Positions 1-10,427 of a stretch of DNA of 64,000 nucleotides are shown here, piece after piece. Both the position numbers and the translations under genes were made by a program. The stretch covers positions 44,603,501 through 44,667,500 of the forward strand of contig NC_088357.1 in the NCBI RefSeq assembly GCF_036884655.1, in the 5' to 3' direction. Positions within the stretch are counted from its first letter, which is position 1. Every line of letters begins with the position of its first letter. Under the pieces are notes generated by a model that searched no databases, was not told where the DNA came from, and saw only the letters and a list, made by a program, of their open reading frames with translations. The DNA is from Musa acuminata AAA Group. Lineage: Eukaryota > Streptophyta > Magnoliopsida > Zingiberales > Musaceae.

Positions 1-659
1 ATAATTCATAAGCTATCTAATAGTTAAGCCCCAAATCTGGAGGATATCAAAAAAGTTTTAGACTCCTCTTTTTGTTTGAATATTAGCTGTCTCATTTCCT
101 TTCTCTTCTTAAAGTTCTTCTTCAGACTTTTTACTTTAGATTATAATGAGGCACAAATGTAAGAAAAATATCTTCTTTTGTGATCATATATTTGCCATAA
201 GTATTGTATCTATATACTATGGTATATAATTTTGAATGGTACCATCTGGTATGGGTGATACGTACCGGTTCGACGATATATCGATACACGAATCGTTCGC
301 TACCGGATGGATAGTGTTATAGTGCTGCTGTAAGAGAAAATCGCTCCGTAAGCCTTAACATACCGTTCGGTATGCCCTGATGTACCGCTCGGTACGTCAA
401 TACCGTATCGTACCGAGTCAACCTCGAAATACCAGTACGATACGATATTGCATACCTTGTCATATACCAATTTTTTTTTTTTTTGTTCTTGAACACTTTC
501 ACTGTATCCACATACCAATATTTTGTTCTTTTCTTTTTCTTCTCAAAAGTTTTCTTACTGATTTGTGTTGAAATAAAAATCTTTTTCTAAGTGATCAAAC
601 TTCTTGCATTTGTAATATTATACTTTCTCTTTGTACCAACAATCTTTCTCTTTATGGTT
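1..659. other. intergenic, with a TACCG/CGGTA-rich repeat
   Basis: No gene is supported here. Positions about 230-470 are crowded with short self-complementary words built on TACCG and CGGTA (for example around 262-270, 362-372 and 388-400) and are more GC-rich than their surroundings. That is typical of a dispersed plant repeat, but neither family nor ends can be defined by eye. The rest is AT-rich. Confidence 0.4.
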
Positions 660-1180
660 TAAAACAACTAAACCTAACAAATGTGCAAATCTAATAAGGA
701 GAATAAGGAAACAGTGACAACACCATGAACACTTCCATTACTTCTGTTTATGAACTCAATGTGGAAATAAAAAAAATTAGAAGACATGATTAAGAATGTG
801 TAACAAAACTAAAACTTCTTAAGGTGATTGGATATTTTTTCCACCATCTTCTCAATTTCAGTCACCTAATAAAAACGAATGAAGACACATGCAAAGATAA
901 ATTATATTTGCACGATGAAGAAAATATAACAGGAAATCTGACATCTCTTAGCAATTATTCTTTTTATTCATTTTTTTTGTTATGAAGAATACAAGGAAAG
1001 CTAGAGAACAAATTAACAATCGAAAATTAAATGCAAATTCCTTAAAATAACTTCACTCATGTCAAATATGAGTGTAAAATATTTTCCAAGAAAATTTTAT
1101 TGGGATCCTTATTTTGAAGATATAAATATATTTCTTTCACTAGATAACTCCGAGTGCATGTATAAAGACTTTCATATGAA
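660..1180 (-). pseudogene. decayed partial copy of the syntaxin gene (exon 3 plus flanking introns)
   Basis: This stretch matches about 25,625-26,105 of the intact minus-strand syntaxin gene almost base by base, including intron sequence. The exon 3 counterpart lies near 798-855; on the minus strand it still reads as the start of the Habc region ([17 protein letters not shown]), but the frame then runs into a stop. The match ends before exon 2, and no other syntaxin exon is present. It is a genomic fragment, not a retrocopy, because introns were copied. It now abuts the upstream region of F-box gene A. Confidence 0.8.
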
Positions 1181-1249
1181 GTATCCATCAACACAAAAAA
1201 TATATATATATGAAAGACCTCGCATAATCGATAAAGTAACAATGGAACA

Positions 1250-1950
1250 AACACTATGTTTTAGGATAAAGAAACCCTTATCCCGAAATACAAATAGGGG
1301 CACAAATGATATATTCATTATTTTTTATTAATATAGAATATATTTTATTATTAAATCTTACAAAAATAATGCAATGCAAAGTGACCTTATATTATGTTTG
1401 CATTCCAAGCTTGCTATATGGATTTTTGATGCCTAAGACGAATAAATATATATTGATTTGATTATTGAAGGGGTTTTATAAGATAAAAGTTTTCATATAA
1501 TCTTTTATAAAAGGTAAGATATGATGTGCATGCATCTTTTTACACTTGAATTGAAATGAGACAAGGGACAAGGGATATAGATATTTTTCGTTTTTGGTCA
1601 TATTTCTCTCGTATTTAAGTTTTAAATACTCAATGACCTTTCCTCTTTCGACATGACATTAATCGAAAAACTAATACATGTTAAGTCAATTCTGTCAAGT
1701 CAAATTGGTAACCAAAAATTAAACTAGTAGAAAAGTTTCAAAAAACAAATCTAGATAGGAATTAAAATGGACAATCGATTTATTTTCGGAATAAGACTTT
1801 TATATTATTTGGTAATGATTTTCCTATGTAAATTCAAATATAATTAAATTATTTATTTCTTACTAATTATGACTTAATTTTTAATTTATTTACGTGCTAG
1901 ATGTGTGATTTGCTAATACGAATTGATTTCTCTTAGAAACCTGTGGACGA
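1250..1950 (+). promoter_or_regulatory. upstream region of F-box gene A, shared with gene B
   Basis: The stretch from about 1,255 to the start codon is homologous, in inverted orientation, to the upstream region of gene B (about 30,910 down to 30,255). Shared landmarks are the motif around 1,262-1,290 and the block around 1,465-1,580. A pyrimidine-rich acceptor-like sequence ending in CTTAG lies about 15 bases before the ATG, which suggests a 5'-UTR intron. No TATA box could be assigned with confidence. Confidence 0.5.
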
Positions 1951-3156
1951 ATGGCTCCTCCATTAGCCGGCGACGAGGAAGACGAAAAGGCAAGGTGGTG
2001 TGGACTTCATATGGATATGATGGAGATGATCTTGAAGCACCTACCTATAGCCGATCATATCAGTGCCAGCGACGTCTGCAAATCTTGGCGATTAGCTACT
2101 TCAGACATCATCCTCCCTGCTCTACGTGCTCCATGGTTGCTGGGCTCCGCCATGGATTCAGCTTCTTTAGACTGGGGCTTCTACGCATCATCCAATGGAG
2201 GACGAAGCTTAGGCTTGGAGATCCCAAAGGAGTTTCGAAGCCAGTGGTGTTGTGGGTCATCCAAAGGATGGTTGATGCACTTACGCAAACCACGACGACG
2301 TTTCCAAGAATTCGAGGCTCGTCTCCTAAATCCAATCACTGGAGCTACGGTTGAATTACCTTCGTTTCCACCAACTATCATCAAGAGCATCATTTCGACA
2401 TCTCCATTTGCTACAGATTTTACGTTAGCAGCATTATGTTTTGAATTGACCAACTTCGTCAAGTACGTGATTGTGTATCGACCAGGGCATCCTCGGGGCA
2501 AGAAATTACTAATCGATGACGCCATCGACATTGTGTTTCATCATGGAAGGTTGTATGTTCTGACTGACTCAGCAGAAATCTGGGTGTGTGCGTTCGATCC
2601 CCGTTGGAAGGTGTCGTTCCAATGCATTCTTACCTTGTTCGAAGAGGAAGATCGTCATCCTGGCTCGTACTGGGCTAAGCTGGTTGGGTCTAATGACGGT
2701 GTCTTTGTTGTGTACTGCAGCACTACGACGGGAGTAGAGGGACAACAGTTGAAGGTTTTCGAGGTCAAGGAGTGGGGACTACGTCATCATCGTGTAGTGG
2801 AGGTGAATAGCTTGGGTGGTCGCACCTTCTTCCTCGGTCCTTTCTCAGATGGGGTGGCGATATACAAGATGAAGTCATCATCATCAAAGGTGGACATAAT
2901 AAAGCCGGATCATATCTATTATCTGGCGGGTTCTGACTACAGCTTGTGGGCGCATTGCATGCAGAAAGGGCGTTCATTTCGAGTGGAAGGGTTTAAGCTG
3001 GTGGATCATATAGTTGAATGGTTCATTCCCGAGCTGGAAGATCGATCGGGTTTGATGGCAGTGACTCCAACCCATTCTCGCTCCTTGCTCCTCACCACCA
3101 GCTTCGTCATGTTAGCTGTCAGCGTCCGATGCATGTTGGGTTGGCTTGGCATTTAG
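1951..3156 (+). CDS. F-box/DUF295 protein, gene A
   Basis: A single-exon protein of 401 residues. An F-box lies near residues 17-55 (MDMMEMILKHL, then VCKSWR), the part that would dock on SKP1 in an SCF ubiquitin ligase. A DUF295-type beta-rich domain follows, with the family signatures CCGSSKGWL, LLNPITG, HHGRLYVLTD and GRTFF. After an EDRSG motif the protein ends in a hydrophobic stretch, LLLTTSFVMLAVSV, which could be a membrane tail; that is inference. The start is the MAPP methionine conserved in all four paralogues of this window. The gene lies alone, in the opposite orientation to genes B, C and D. The substrate is unknown. A frame and length like B's suggest it is functional. Confidence 0.9.
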   Translation: MAPPLAGDEEDEKARWCGLHMDMMEMILKHLPIADHISASDVCKSWRLATSDIILPALRAPWLLGSAMDSASLDWGFYASSNGGRSLGLEIPKEFRSQWCCGSSKGWLMHLRKPRRRFQEFEARLLNPITGATVELPSFPPTIIKSIISTSPFATDFTLAALCFELTNFVKYVIVYRPGHPRGKKLLIDDAIDIVFHHGRLYVLTDSAEIWVCAFDPRWKVSFQCILTLFEEEDRHPGSYWAKLVGSNDGVFVVYCSTTTGVEGQQLKVFEVKEWGLRHHRVVEVNSLGGRTFFLGPFSDGVAIYKMKSSSSKVDIIKPDHIYYLAGSDYSLWAHCMQKGRSFRVEGFKLVDHIVEWFIPELEDRSGLMAVTPTHSRSLLLTTSFVMLAVSVRCMLGWLGI

Positions 3157-3341
3157 GTTGTCTTATATGGATTTCGGTAAGATAAATGATGGAGTTATGT
3201 AAGCATTTATTAGGCCGAAAGGTTGTAAACAGTACCTATGGACTATGTCGTGGATATAAATATTGGCTACATATAACTATCGCCATAGATATTTTGCATA
3301 TATAATAATAGTAATCTTTATGGATCAATTTTTAATTAATT

Positions 3342-3578
3342 TTAGATTAATTATATATTATCCTCTATAATTAACTATCTTTAACATTCTGATTTTTATA
3401 TTTTTAAAAATTATATTAGAATTCTTATACTTAGTGAAAATCTTCATATAAAATTAAAAAATAATTTAATAAAAATAAAATTAAATGTTTCACTTTCATA
3501 AATATAAAGATCTCAGTATAACTTTTGAGAATATAAAAATCGGGATGCTAAAGATAGTTAATTACATAAAATTTTAAT
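3342..3578. mobile_element. foldback (MITE-like) element, copy 1
   Basis: An AT-rich element of about 240 bp whose two halves are inverted repeats of each other: the left half runs through CTATAATTAACTATCTT and the right half ends with the complementary AAGATAGTTAATTA. The same element recurs at 22,053-22,340 and 42,709-42,999. It has no coding capacity. The superfamily is not assigned because no target-site duplication could be fixed. It sits just downstream of F-box gene A. Confidence 0.65.
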
Positions 3579-4730
3579 TTTAAATTCTTTCTCTAAATAA
3601 ACTATAGGATATCAAATACCACATGAAAAAGAGACACTCAAATGAATTTCAAGAAATTAGAAAAAAACTAAATAAAAGAAAAAAATCTAAAAAGTTTATA
3701 CCGATCAATTTAGAAAGTATGGTGTCTAGATCACCATACTAAAAAAAAAAAATCATGACAATCGGATCTAAATTTGACTAATCAATTATCGAACTTATTT
3801 CTACCCAGATAAAAACCTCTTTCCTTCTGTGTGTATTTGTGTATGATGGTCCTGCTTCTTGTCTTCTCATCTAACCTAAGTTAGGATTAGAGTCTTAATT
3901 AACCACATGAGTCCCACCACTTAACTCATGGGCAGCATCACCTAACATTTAATTCTTAATAAAAAAAACTATTCTTAATTCTGTATCAATCTTCATCTGA
4001 CACAAGTAAAGGAGAGAAGATGCAGGTTTGGAGCAGAGAAGCTACACCCAGTGTTCACATGTCTAAGCTTTCCTAAACGGATGGAGCACAATGTGTTTGG
4101 ATTTTGCTTCTCTTCTCGTCTTCATGTTCCTCTTTGTTCCATTCTAAAACTAGCATAAAGCACAATAGCTTTCACCTGCATTCACAGGAAAACAACTACA
4201 TTTATCAACCTAGAAGATCAAAAGAACCAACATACCTTGAAGCATTTGAAAGAAATATCACAAGTATATATACAATTTACAACAAATATGATCACAAAAC
4301 GTACAACGAAAACCATCAAAGAATCAAATTTATCGAGCATGTGTCAGATTATATAATTTAAATTTGAAGAGTTTATCATTAGCTAAGATTAGGATTAGAT
4401 TAAATTATTTTCTTGGAGATTTGCTATGGTGCATGGCCTTTAGGTTGAAGCCTATATAAGAAGGTTTAGGCTTATGCTGTGAAAAGAAGAGGAGCAAAAC
4501 AGAATTGTGGAGAGAAAAGACAGAGAAAGAGAGTTCAGCAAAGAGGAAAGGATTTGCTACGGAAAAGCATTAATATCAATTAAGCAAACCTTTACCCATC
4601 AGCAGTTGCAGATAAAGTAAAGAACATTTTCTTTTTCAGAAGCACAAATTATTATTAGGGAACATGACACAGCTACAGATCAGTCGTCCACAATCACAAC
4701 GTAGCTCATCAATCTCAATTGTCTAACCAT
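3579..4730. other. intergenic, no gene recognised
   Basis: AT-rich sequence. A TATA-like CCTATATAAG at 4,450-4,459 is followed by purine-rich sequence resembling a 5' UTR (4,485-4,560), but no open frame worth calling follows it, so it may be an orphan promoter. No repeat family was recognised. Confidence 0.4.
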
Positions 4731-5100
4731 AAAGGCAAGGGAGAAGGTTGCCCATCACGATCCGTGGACCCATTGACTGTCACTGATGAAAAACAAGTTG
4801 GTTCAAATGATGACACACCTCCATAGAATTTTACTCTTCATCAGGTCTGCAAAGATGACATGGATAGTACATCTCCCGATGCCGATGGTCAAGACTAGAG
4901 TCCTATGTTCCAACTATCAAGGGAAGGAGGAATGTTGCTCATCAGGATCCATTGACCCATTGAATGCCACTGCTGAAAAACACTCGGTTCAAATGATATG
5001 GTATCTTCATCAAATTTTATTAAACATAGGCCAACAAAGATGACATGGATAGTAAGTACATCTACCGATGTCGTTGGTCAAGACTAAGAGTATTATGTTT
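4731..5100. repeat. tandem duplication, two units of about 183 bp
   Basis: Two diverged direct copies lie next to each other, starting at the CAAGGGA words at about 4,735 and 4,918. They share the landmarks GACCCATTGA, GGTTCAAATGAT, AAAGATGACATGGATAGTA and GGTCAAGACTA in the same order. Short open frames across them do not agree between the copies, so coding is unlikely. Confidence 0.7.
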
Positions 5101-5427
5101 CACTATATATAGATACAAGTAAATGAAGTGTGGATTATGTAATAATGTTTTACTCATATCACCTAAGATGAAAATCATGACGCACATGGATCCACTCAAA
5201 TGATTGTCACAGAAAAGATCAGAGCACTAACATGATGTTGAGTCAAATAAAGGTTACAATTGGTCACAGCCCTATTGCCTGAATTCATGCGAAACAAAGC
5301 CATGCAATCAGATGGTAAGGTTCAGACAAAGTTGTAACCATTGACAAGAAACAAACAAAATCTCGTTCATGTCTCCGCTGATCTAATCCAAATAACTGTC
5401 GATGTTTCACAAAGGATAAGGGAAATC
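5101..5427. other. intergenic, downstream flank of the ATG18-like relic
   Basis: No gene is seen. On the minus strand this is the sequence beyond the relic at 5,428-5,642; none of the following WD-repeat exons of an ATG18 gene could be recognised in it. Confidence 0.4.
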
Positions 5428-5642
5428 TTAATGCACTGCCTGATCAAGGCCGGCATCATCATTGCTTTCGGTGATTGAGGAGACCATGGACACCCCTCCA
5501 CCTTGAGAACGGTGGATGCAACATTGGACGCACCTGAGGACACGATCTTCATGAATTTCGACGATGACGAAACAGAGAAGAACTGACTGCTGCCGCTCCT
5601 CAGCACACCATCATCCTGAGGTTTCTGCTCATTGTTCCTCAT
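5428..5642 (-). pseudogene. broken first-exon fragment of an ATG18-type (f/g/h class) autophagy gene
   Basis: Read on the minus strand from the ATG at 5,642, the frame begins MRNNEQKPQDDGVLRSG and continues through FMKIVSSGASNVASTV. This resembles the N terminus of plant ATG18f/g/h-like proteins (WD-repeat PROPPINs that bind PI3P in autophagy). Directly afterwards the frame is lost. The expected continuation (VSMVSSITESNDDAGLDQ) is found in another frame and ends at a stop at 5,428-5,430. No WD-repeat exons follow, so only part of exon 1 is present and it carries a frameshift. The family call rests on remembered conservation of the IVSSGAS..VASTV motif. Confidence 0.6.
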
Positions 5643-5719
5643 CTCCCCACAACAAAACCCCTCAAAATTCCCCCAGAAAATGAAGCAAGCTCCAGGGTGA
5701 TGCCCCCACAGAATCCCTT

Positions 5720-7250
5720 CGACTTTGCTCTGAAAATATCCAGTTTTTTAATGTAATTCCAACTTTGGCGGTGCATGCCTAAAAATAGCTTTCAGATCTA
5801 TTACCGGCTTAGGCGGTGCAAGCCTAAAGATAGTTTTCACATGTATTATCTCATCACTGCAGACGATACATGATTGCCATGTGGCTGATACCTCGGTGCA
5901 ACACGGGTGCCACCTCACTCCCATGTGGATGACATATCAATGCCACGTGGACACCACATCAGCACCAAATGGCAACACATCAGTGCCATATGGTCTCCAC
6001 CTCAGTATCATATGGACGACACGTCGGTGTCACATGGTTGTCAGCACATGACCAACACTTCAGCAACTGCCCCCCTCTCCTCCTAATCAGCGTCAATCAC
6101 CAGAGTAATGGTCCTAGCCCACAATAAGGGGCTTCTCAAGTACACTCCCAACCACTTCTCCCAGTGTTAGCTGAATCCTCCAAACCCAAAACTAATTAAG
6201 CATCGGAGAGGCACTTATCAGGAATGCCCCCAGGGCAGTTCTATAGGGTTCAATCTATTCAGAATCAGCAAGGTTTGACCTCCTCGGAGTTGGATGGATT
6301 CGACACCCTTGGGGTTGGATGAGTCAATTGAAATTAAAGTATGACAAATGCAGAAGGAGCCTTGGTTGGCTCCAAATCTGCATCCAGATTGGACAACCAA
6401 AAATTGTTAAGTTAGCTTTTGGTTGTCCGATGTGGAAGTCAATTTTGATCCAACTTGGTCCTACTCTTGAGCCAATCTCAAGTTGAACTTCCTTGCTAGT
6501 TATCCGAATTCTGCAAAATTATGTCGGGGCACTCCCGATAATGTCTCTCCAAAGTTTAAGTCAATGGATAGGTCGAACAAGTTGGATAAACTTTTTGTTA
6601 CTATATGCATTGTGACATACTTGCGGAGCCCCTTTATAGTGGGCGCTCCATGTTGTTATCTTTGGATGGTGCACTACTCATGCGAACATGGAACGCCGAT
6701 CCTAGGCATAACCAACCCCTACCGAATCCGAGATTGCATAACTTCCTAACTAGTAGCATGAATCGGACAGTGAGGCGACCAATTGGCCGAAGAACGTGGA
6801 TTCGTGGGGGAGGGGGGTAATGTGTCCGTCACATGAAAGTCAACTACTATTGGTGTGCCATCCCCTTGAGAAGCCTAGGATTCAATTGTGTGGCACTGAG
6901 GTGGCATTGGAGTGTCGATTATACAGATTCGACTTGTCGGCCACACTACACCACGATGTCTATCACCTAGCATCGACATGTCGACTGCATGGCTTGGGCA
7001 TGTCAGCCTTGTGGGATCGAGTCAATGACCATACGACACCTACATGTTGGCTGTGTGGAGTCGAGTCATCGGCTGAGTGCTACCAATGTGTCAAGAGCAT
7101 GATCCTGGTGTGTCGGCGATGCGGTGTTGATGTGTCGACCATATTAGGTTAGTGTGTTGGGCACATGATGCTGATGCATCAGCCATTGTTTGCCTAATGG
7201 GTTGAAGCAACCAATTTACATCGTCATGGTTTAGCTATTTGCCATTTTTG
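5720..7250. mobile_element. degenerate LTR-type repeat region
   Basis: Sequence with the texture of an old LTR retrotransposon and no intact coding. The piece AGCCCCTTTATAGTGGGCGCTC near 6,627 has a counterpart at about 32,870 (AGCCCCTTTTATAGTTGGCTC), and the GT/CATG-rich stretch 6,840-7,200 resembles 32,990-33,150, so both are probably remnants of one family. The frames of up to 118 codons in 6,483-7,152 have no recognisable domain and shift between copies. No PBS, polypurine tract or pol motif was found. Confidence 0.4.
5877..6051. repeat. 22-bp minisatellite, eight degenerate units
   Basis: Eight consecutive units of 22 bp (one of 21) can be aligned by eye. Each starts with a CCATGTGG-like word (CCATGTGG, CCACGTGG, CCATATGG, TCACATGG) followed by a variable middle and a TCA/TCG end. 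Units begin near 5,877, 5,899, 5,921, 5,943, 5,965, 5,986, 6,008 and 6,030. It lies inside the LTR-like repeat region. Confidence 0.75.
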
Positions 7251-7369
7251 TTTGCGATAGTTGATCCTCCCCAAGCATACTCCTGGCAGGAATGTGCACT
7301 TTGCTGTTTCCTAAGCATATCCTAAAGTACTGCTTTTGTTATTCATAATCATCGAAAGCCAGAATGTTG

Positions 7370-8935
7370 TCATAAAGTACCTTCTTCTAAAACAATGGCT
7401 TTCAATTGTTGGTGATTGGTTCAAGGAATATGAATATCTTGGTCTGACAATTACAGAGTAGAAACAATTGCAGCAATATCTGAATGCTGATTATCTTGAA
7501 AGAACTGCAAAGTTCAAACATTAGGGGAACTTACAAACACAGTAATTTCAGAAAAGCACATAGATCCTAGGAGGAACAGAAACCTGAAAACTAGACTTCC
7601 AAGTGATTAAAGCATTGTGCGCACAGTCAAAAAGTCTATGCTTTGAATCCTACTAATAAGTATATATGTTATGTAATGTGTAAAAGTGTCATCAGAGTTT
7701 TACCATAGGCATATTTTAATATGATAAAAAAAATAATATGCTGATTTAGTTCCATGTCAAAAAGTAAAAACAGACAAATGAATTTATAATAATTAGATGT
7801 CATTAACTTAAGTTTAAGCCTTTGAACCGATGATTTAGACTTCATAAGAATGCTTAGATTAACTTACCACATTCAACGTAAGACACTCAAATACTCTGTA
7901 TTTTTCAAAGCCAAAGTAAATCATCCAAAATCAGCTCCTTCACCTGCCAATTAAAATGAAGTAGCATGAGAATGACATACCCAACTAAAAAATGTGCAAT
8001 GGCTGCTCCTTCAAGCCCATGAACCACAGAGAAAACAAATAATGGGTCATGAAATCATCTGATCTACTTAAAAGGAGCAGTATCAATTTCACAATAAATC
8101 ACAGTCCAACTTATTGCAACATCAAAAGAGTTGGTAGAAAAGATTTCACCTCCTTAGCTTTTATGCTTAATTTGTTGAGGATGGTATGGCCGCTCCAATG
8201 GCATCACCTCAGTCTACACAAAGGAGTATATCTATACTACGATAACCCTCTCCTTATCTCCATTTCCTATTGCAAGGCGCTTCTCTCACTCTTCTTTCCT
8301 CCGAATGGCCTCCTCCGCCTTCCATCTCTTCCCGCCAAAAGCTTCCCGCTACCTCCTTCCGCGCCTCCCGCCGTACCCCTCATCCCTTCCATCGGAAACC
8401 CTGACCCCGTCTCGGTCTCGAATCCTACCCTTGAAGCTAACCAGTCGGAGGAATTGCCCGAGCTCCCGCCGGCTGCCATCACCAACTCCTTCGAGATCGA
8501 CAAGCGGTGGAAGTCGCCCTGCAGCGACCGGAGCCGCCCAACTTCGGGATCGGGTGGAAGCGGACCAAGGAGATCAAGATCGAGAAGCCCAAGGGATGGG
8601 TGATCGCGGACTTCCTGGAGAAGCTGGAGGAGCTGATGGCGCCGTGAAGGAGGAGACGCTCGCGGAGCGGATCGAGCAGGCCCGCGCCGGGTGCCGCCAG
8701 GCCATCCCTCTCCTTTCGAGACAGAATGAGGTTGAGATCAGCATTCCCAAAGCGCGCAAACGGTTTGTTGAAATGCTCGAAAGGGAGTGTGCCAGTTGTG
8801 TTGCCATGACGGTAAAGCAATCTCTACTTAGAGGAAGCCTCCTTTGTTCGCCTGACAAGAATGCAGCGGTCAGCCATATCAGCTGTGCTAACCAGAGTTC
8901 ACATTTGTATAGCCGCCAACTCGAATCACTTCATG
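7370..8935 (+). repeat. inverted segmental duplication, decayed arm
   Basis: This stretch matches the reverse complement of about 36,010-37,915, with the order of all landmarks kept: 7,370-7,530 to 37,915-37,760; 7,918-8,060 to 37,400-37,200; 8,100-8,300 to 37,210-36,940; 8,305-8,800 to 36,922-36,180; 8,830-8,930 to 36,125-36,020. This arm carries deletions within the gene and an extra repeat fragment near 7,800-7,880. The other arm holds the intact gene. Confidence 0.85.
8305..8815 (+). pseudogene. decayed copy of the unknown gene at 36,254-36,922
   Basis: It starts with the same MASSAFHLFPP but soon changes frame. The correct frame reappears as PSIGNPDPVSVSNPTLEANQ up to DKRWKS, then is lost again where about 40-60 bp equivalent to the ILREPGW region are missing. 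A further deletion of about 175 bp joins the segment after IADFLEKLE to the AVKEETLAERIEQA segment and creates a TGA near 8,645. The C-terminal part (AERIEQARAGCRQAI) survives in a different frame. With at least three frame breaks it cannot encode the protein. Confidence 0.85.
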
Positions 8936-10427
8936 CTAACCTGAGAAAGAGAGTACTGCATTTGAGCTTACCTGCTTCGAGCTCATTTCCGTGGGTGATG
9001 CGTTCTAAGACTTGTCTTTATTGTATAATCATGCTTGCAATGTGATCCTTCTCTAGATATACGAACTCGAGGTTTTGTTGAATAAATTGATTCATACAGA
9101 TCAATGATAACAATGTGCAGATGCCATGAATGATAACAATGTTAGGTTACAAGCTTGCATGGTCTACCTGTGGGGTTCAGACATGCAGCAGCACCAATTC
9201 AGGGGAAAGAATCAGGTAAGAACAAGAATCACGCAAGAATGCATGAGTCGATCCCACACTTGAATCAAAAACTAGATTGGGACTGTGCAACATTTTGCTC
9301 AGTTTAAACTTATCATAAATAACACATTGTCATGATGAAGTAAGTACACAATCACCTACTAAGAGGATAGCAGAAAAGTTATTTATTCCATTGAAAGCCA
9401 ACCCACCTAAACTCTTCAAACATACATGAAACTGCCAACATGGCATATGTTTGGTTTTTACTAATTGAGGTCTAACTGGACATTAGACAGAACCTCAAGA
9501 AAAAGATAACTGTGTCGCATTCATGTGAATGAAGTAATGAATATTAACATGGATGTTACGTAGCTGTTTAACTGGAAATGGTACTTCAAAAAGATCTAGA
9601 AAAGAAAGGAAAAGGCTTCCTTGGACATCCCTCAGTAGTTCGTCTTCTTATTATTCCAAAGCTGATGATCCAGTTGACCTGCCCAAGGCCATGGTAAAAA
9701 ATCTTCCATGGTGCTCGGAATCCCAGATTACAAATATCTGCCTCTCCAAAGAGTCAAAAGACCCAAAGCAGAAGACAATACAAGCAGCTGTCATGCTCGC
9801 AACAAATTGAAGAATGTCTGGAAATCCAGCAAGTATGCTTGCAGAAGAATATTCATATTAGGTCCGTCTTCCTGAAACAAAACAAAATTTCCATAGATCA
9901 AACTGACAGGTACAAATGAGGGATTAGTCTTAAGGGTTATCAAAAGAAAACATGTGATGTTCATAAGAGGAACTCATCTCTAGGTATGCAAGTAACATGA
10001 GATATATAGCAGCTAATATTTGTTCACCTTTTGTATAACCAATCTATTCCTGCATAAGAGTGGTGGCATATGCTCAAAGAAGACACGTATGTAAGTCTTG
10101 CAACATCTCTTCAAAAGATTGTTAGACCGAACCGAGTTTATTAGCAGTTGAGTCAAAAACCAAATATGAAAATTTTAAGTCAATAGAAAAATGAACATAG
10201 AAAGCAACAAAGCTTTTTTTTTTAAAACATCAGAAGTTTAAACTGAAGCCCAAGGTAAACATTAAGCTTCAGTACTAACAGAATAAGTTCAACCACTCGC
10301 CTGTAAAAATCAAGAGACAGATGTTTTATCCTCGTATATATGATATCAAGAACTTAATAAAGAGGATAGGATAAACAAGAACTAAAGAAAAGGTTTAAAC
10401 CAACAAAGTGAAAAGTAAAGTAAAAAA
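8936..10427. other. gap downstream of the RLT3-like gene
   Basis: No gene is supported. The part next to 10,427 probably holds the 3' UTR of the minus-strand RLT3-like gene. Both strands have an open stretch around 9,553-9,860 of about 85 codons with no recognisable domain and no confirmed splice context; it is left uncalled. The remainder is AT-rich. Confidence 0.4.

Noticed and set aside
6483..7152. Frames of 71-118 codons
   Set aside because: They lie in a degenerate LTR-type repeat and carry no domain.
8049..8603. Plus-strand frame of 184 codons
   Set aside because: Its first half is upstream non-coding sequence and its second half a broken part of the pseudogene; the intact partner uses another start.
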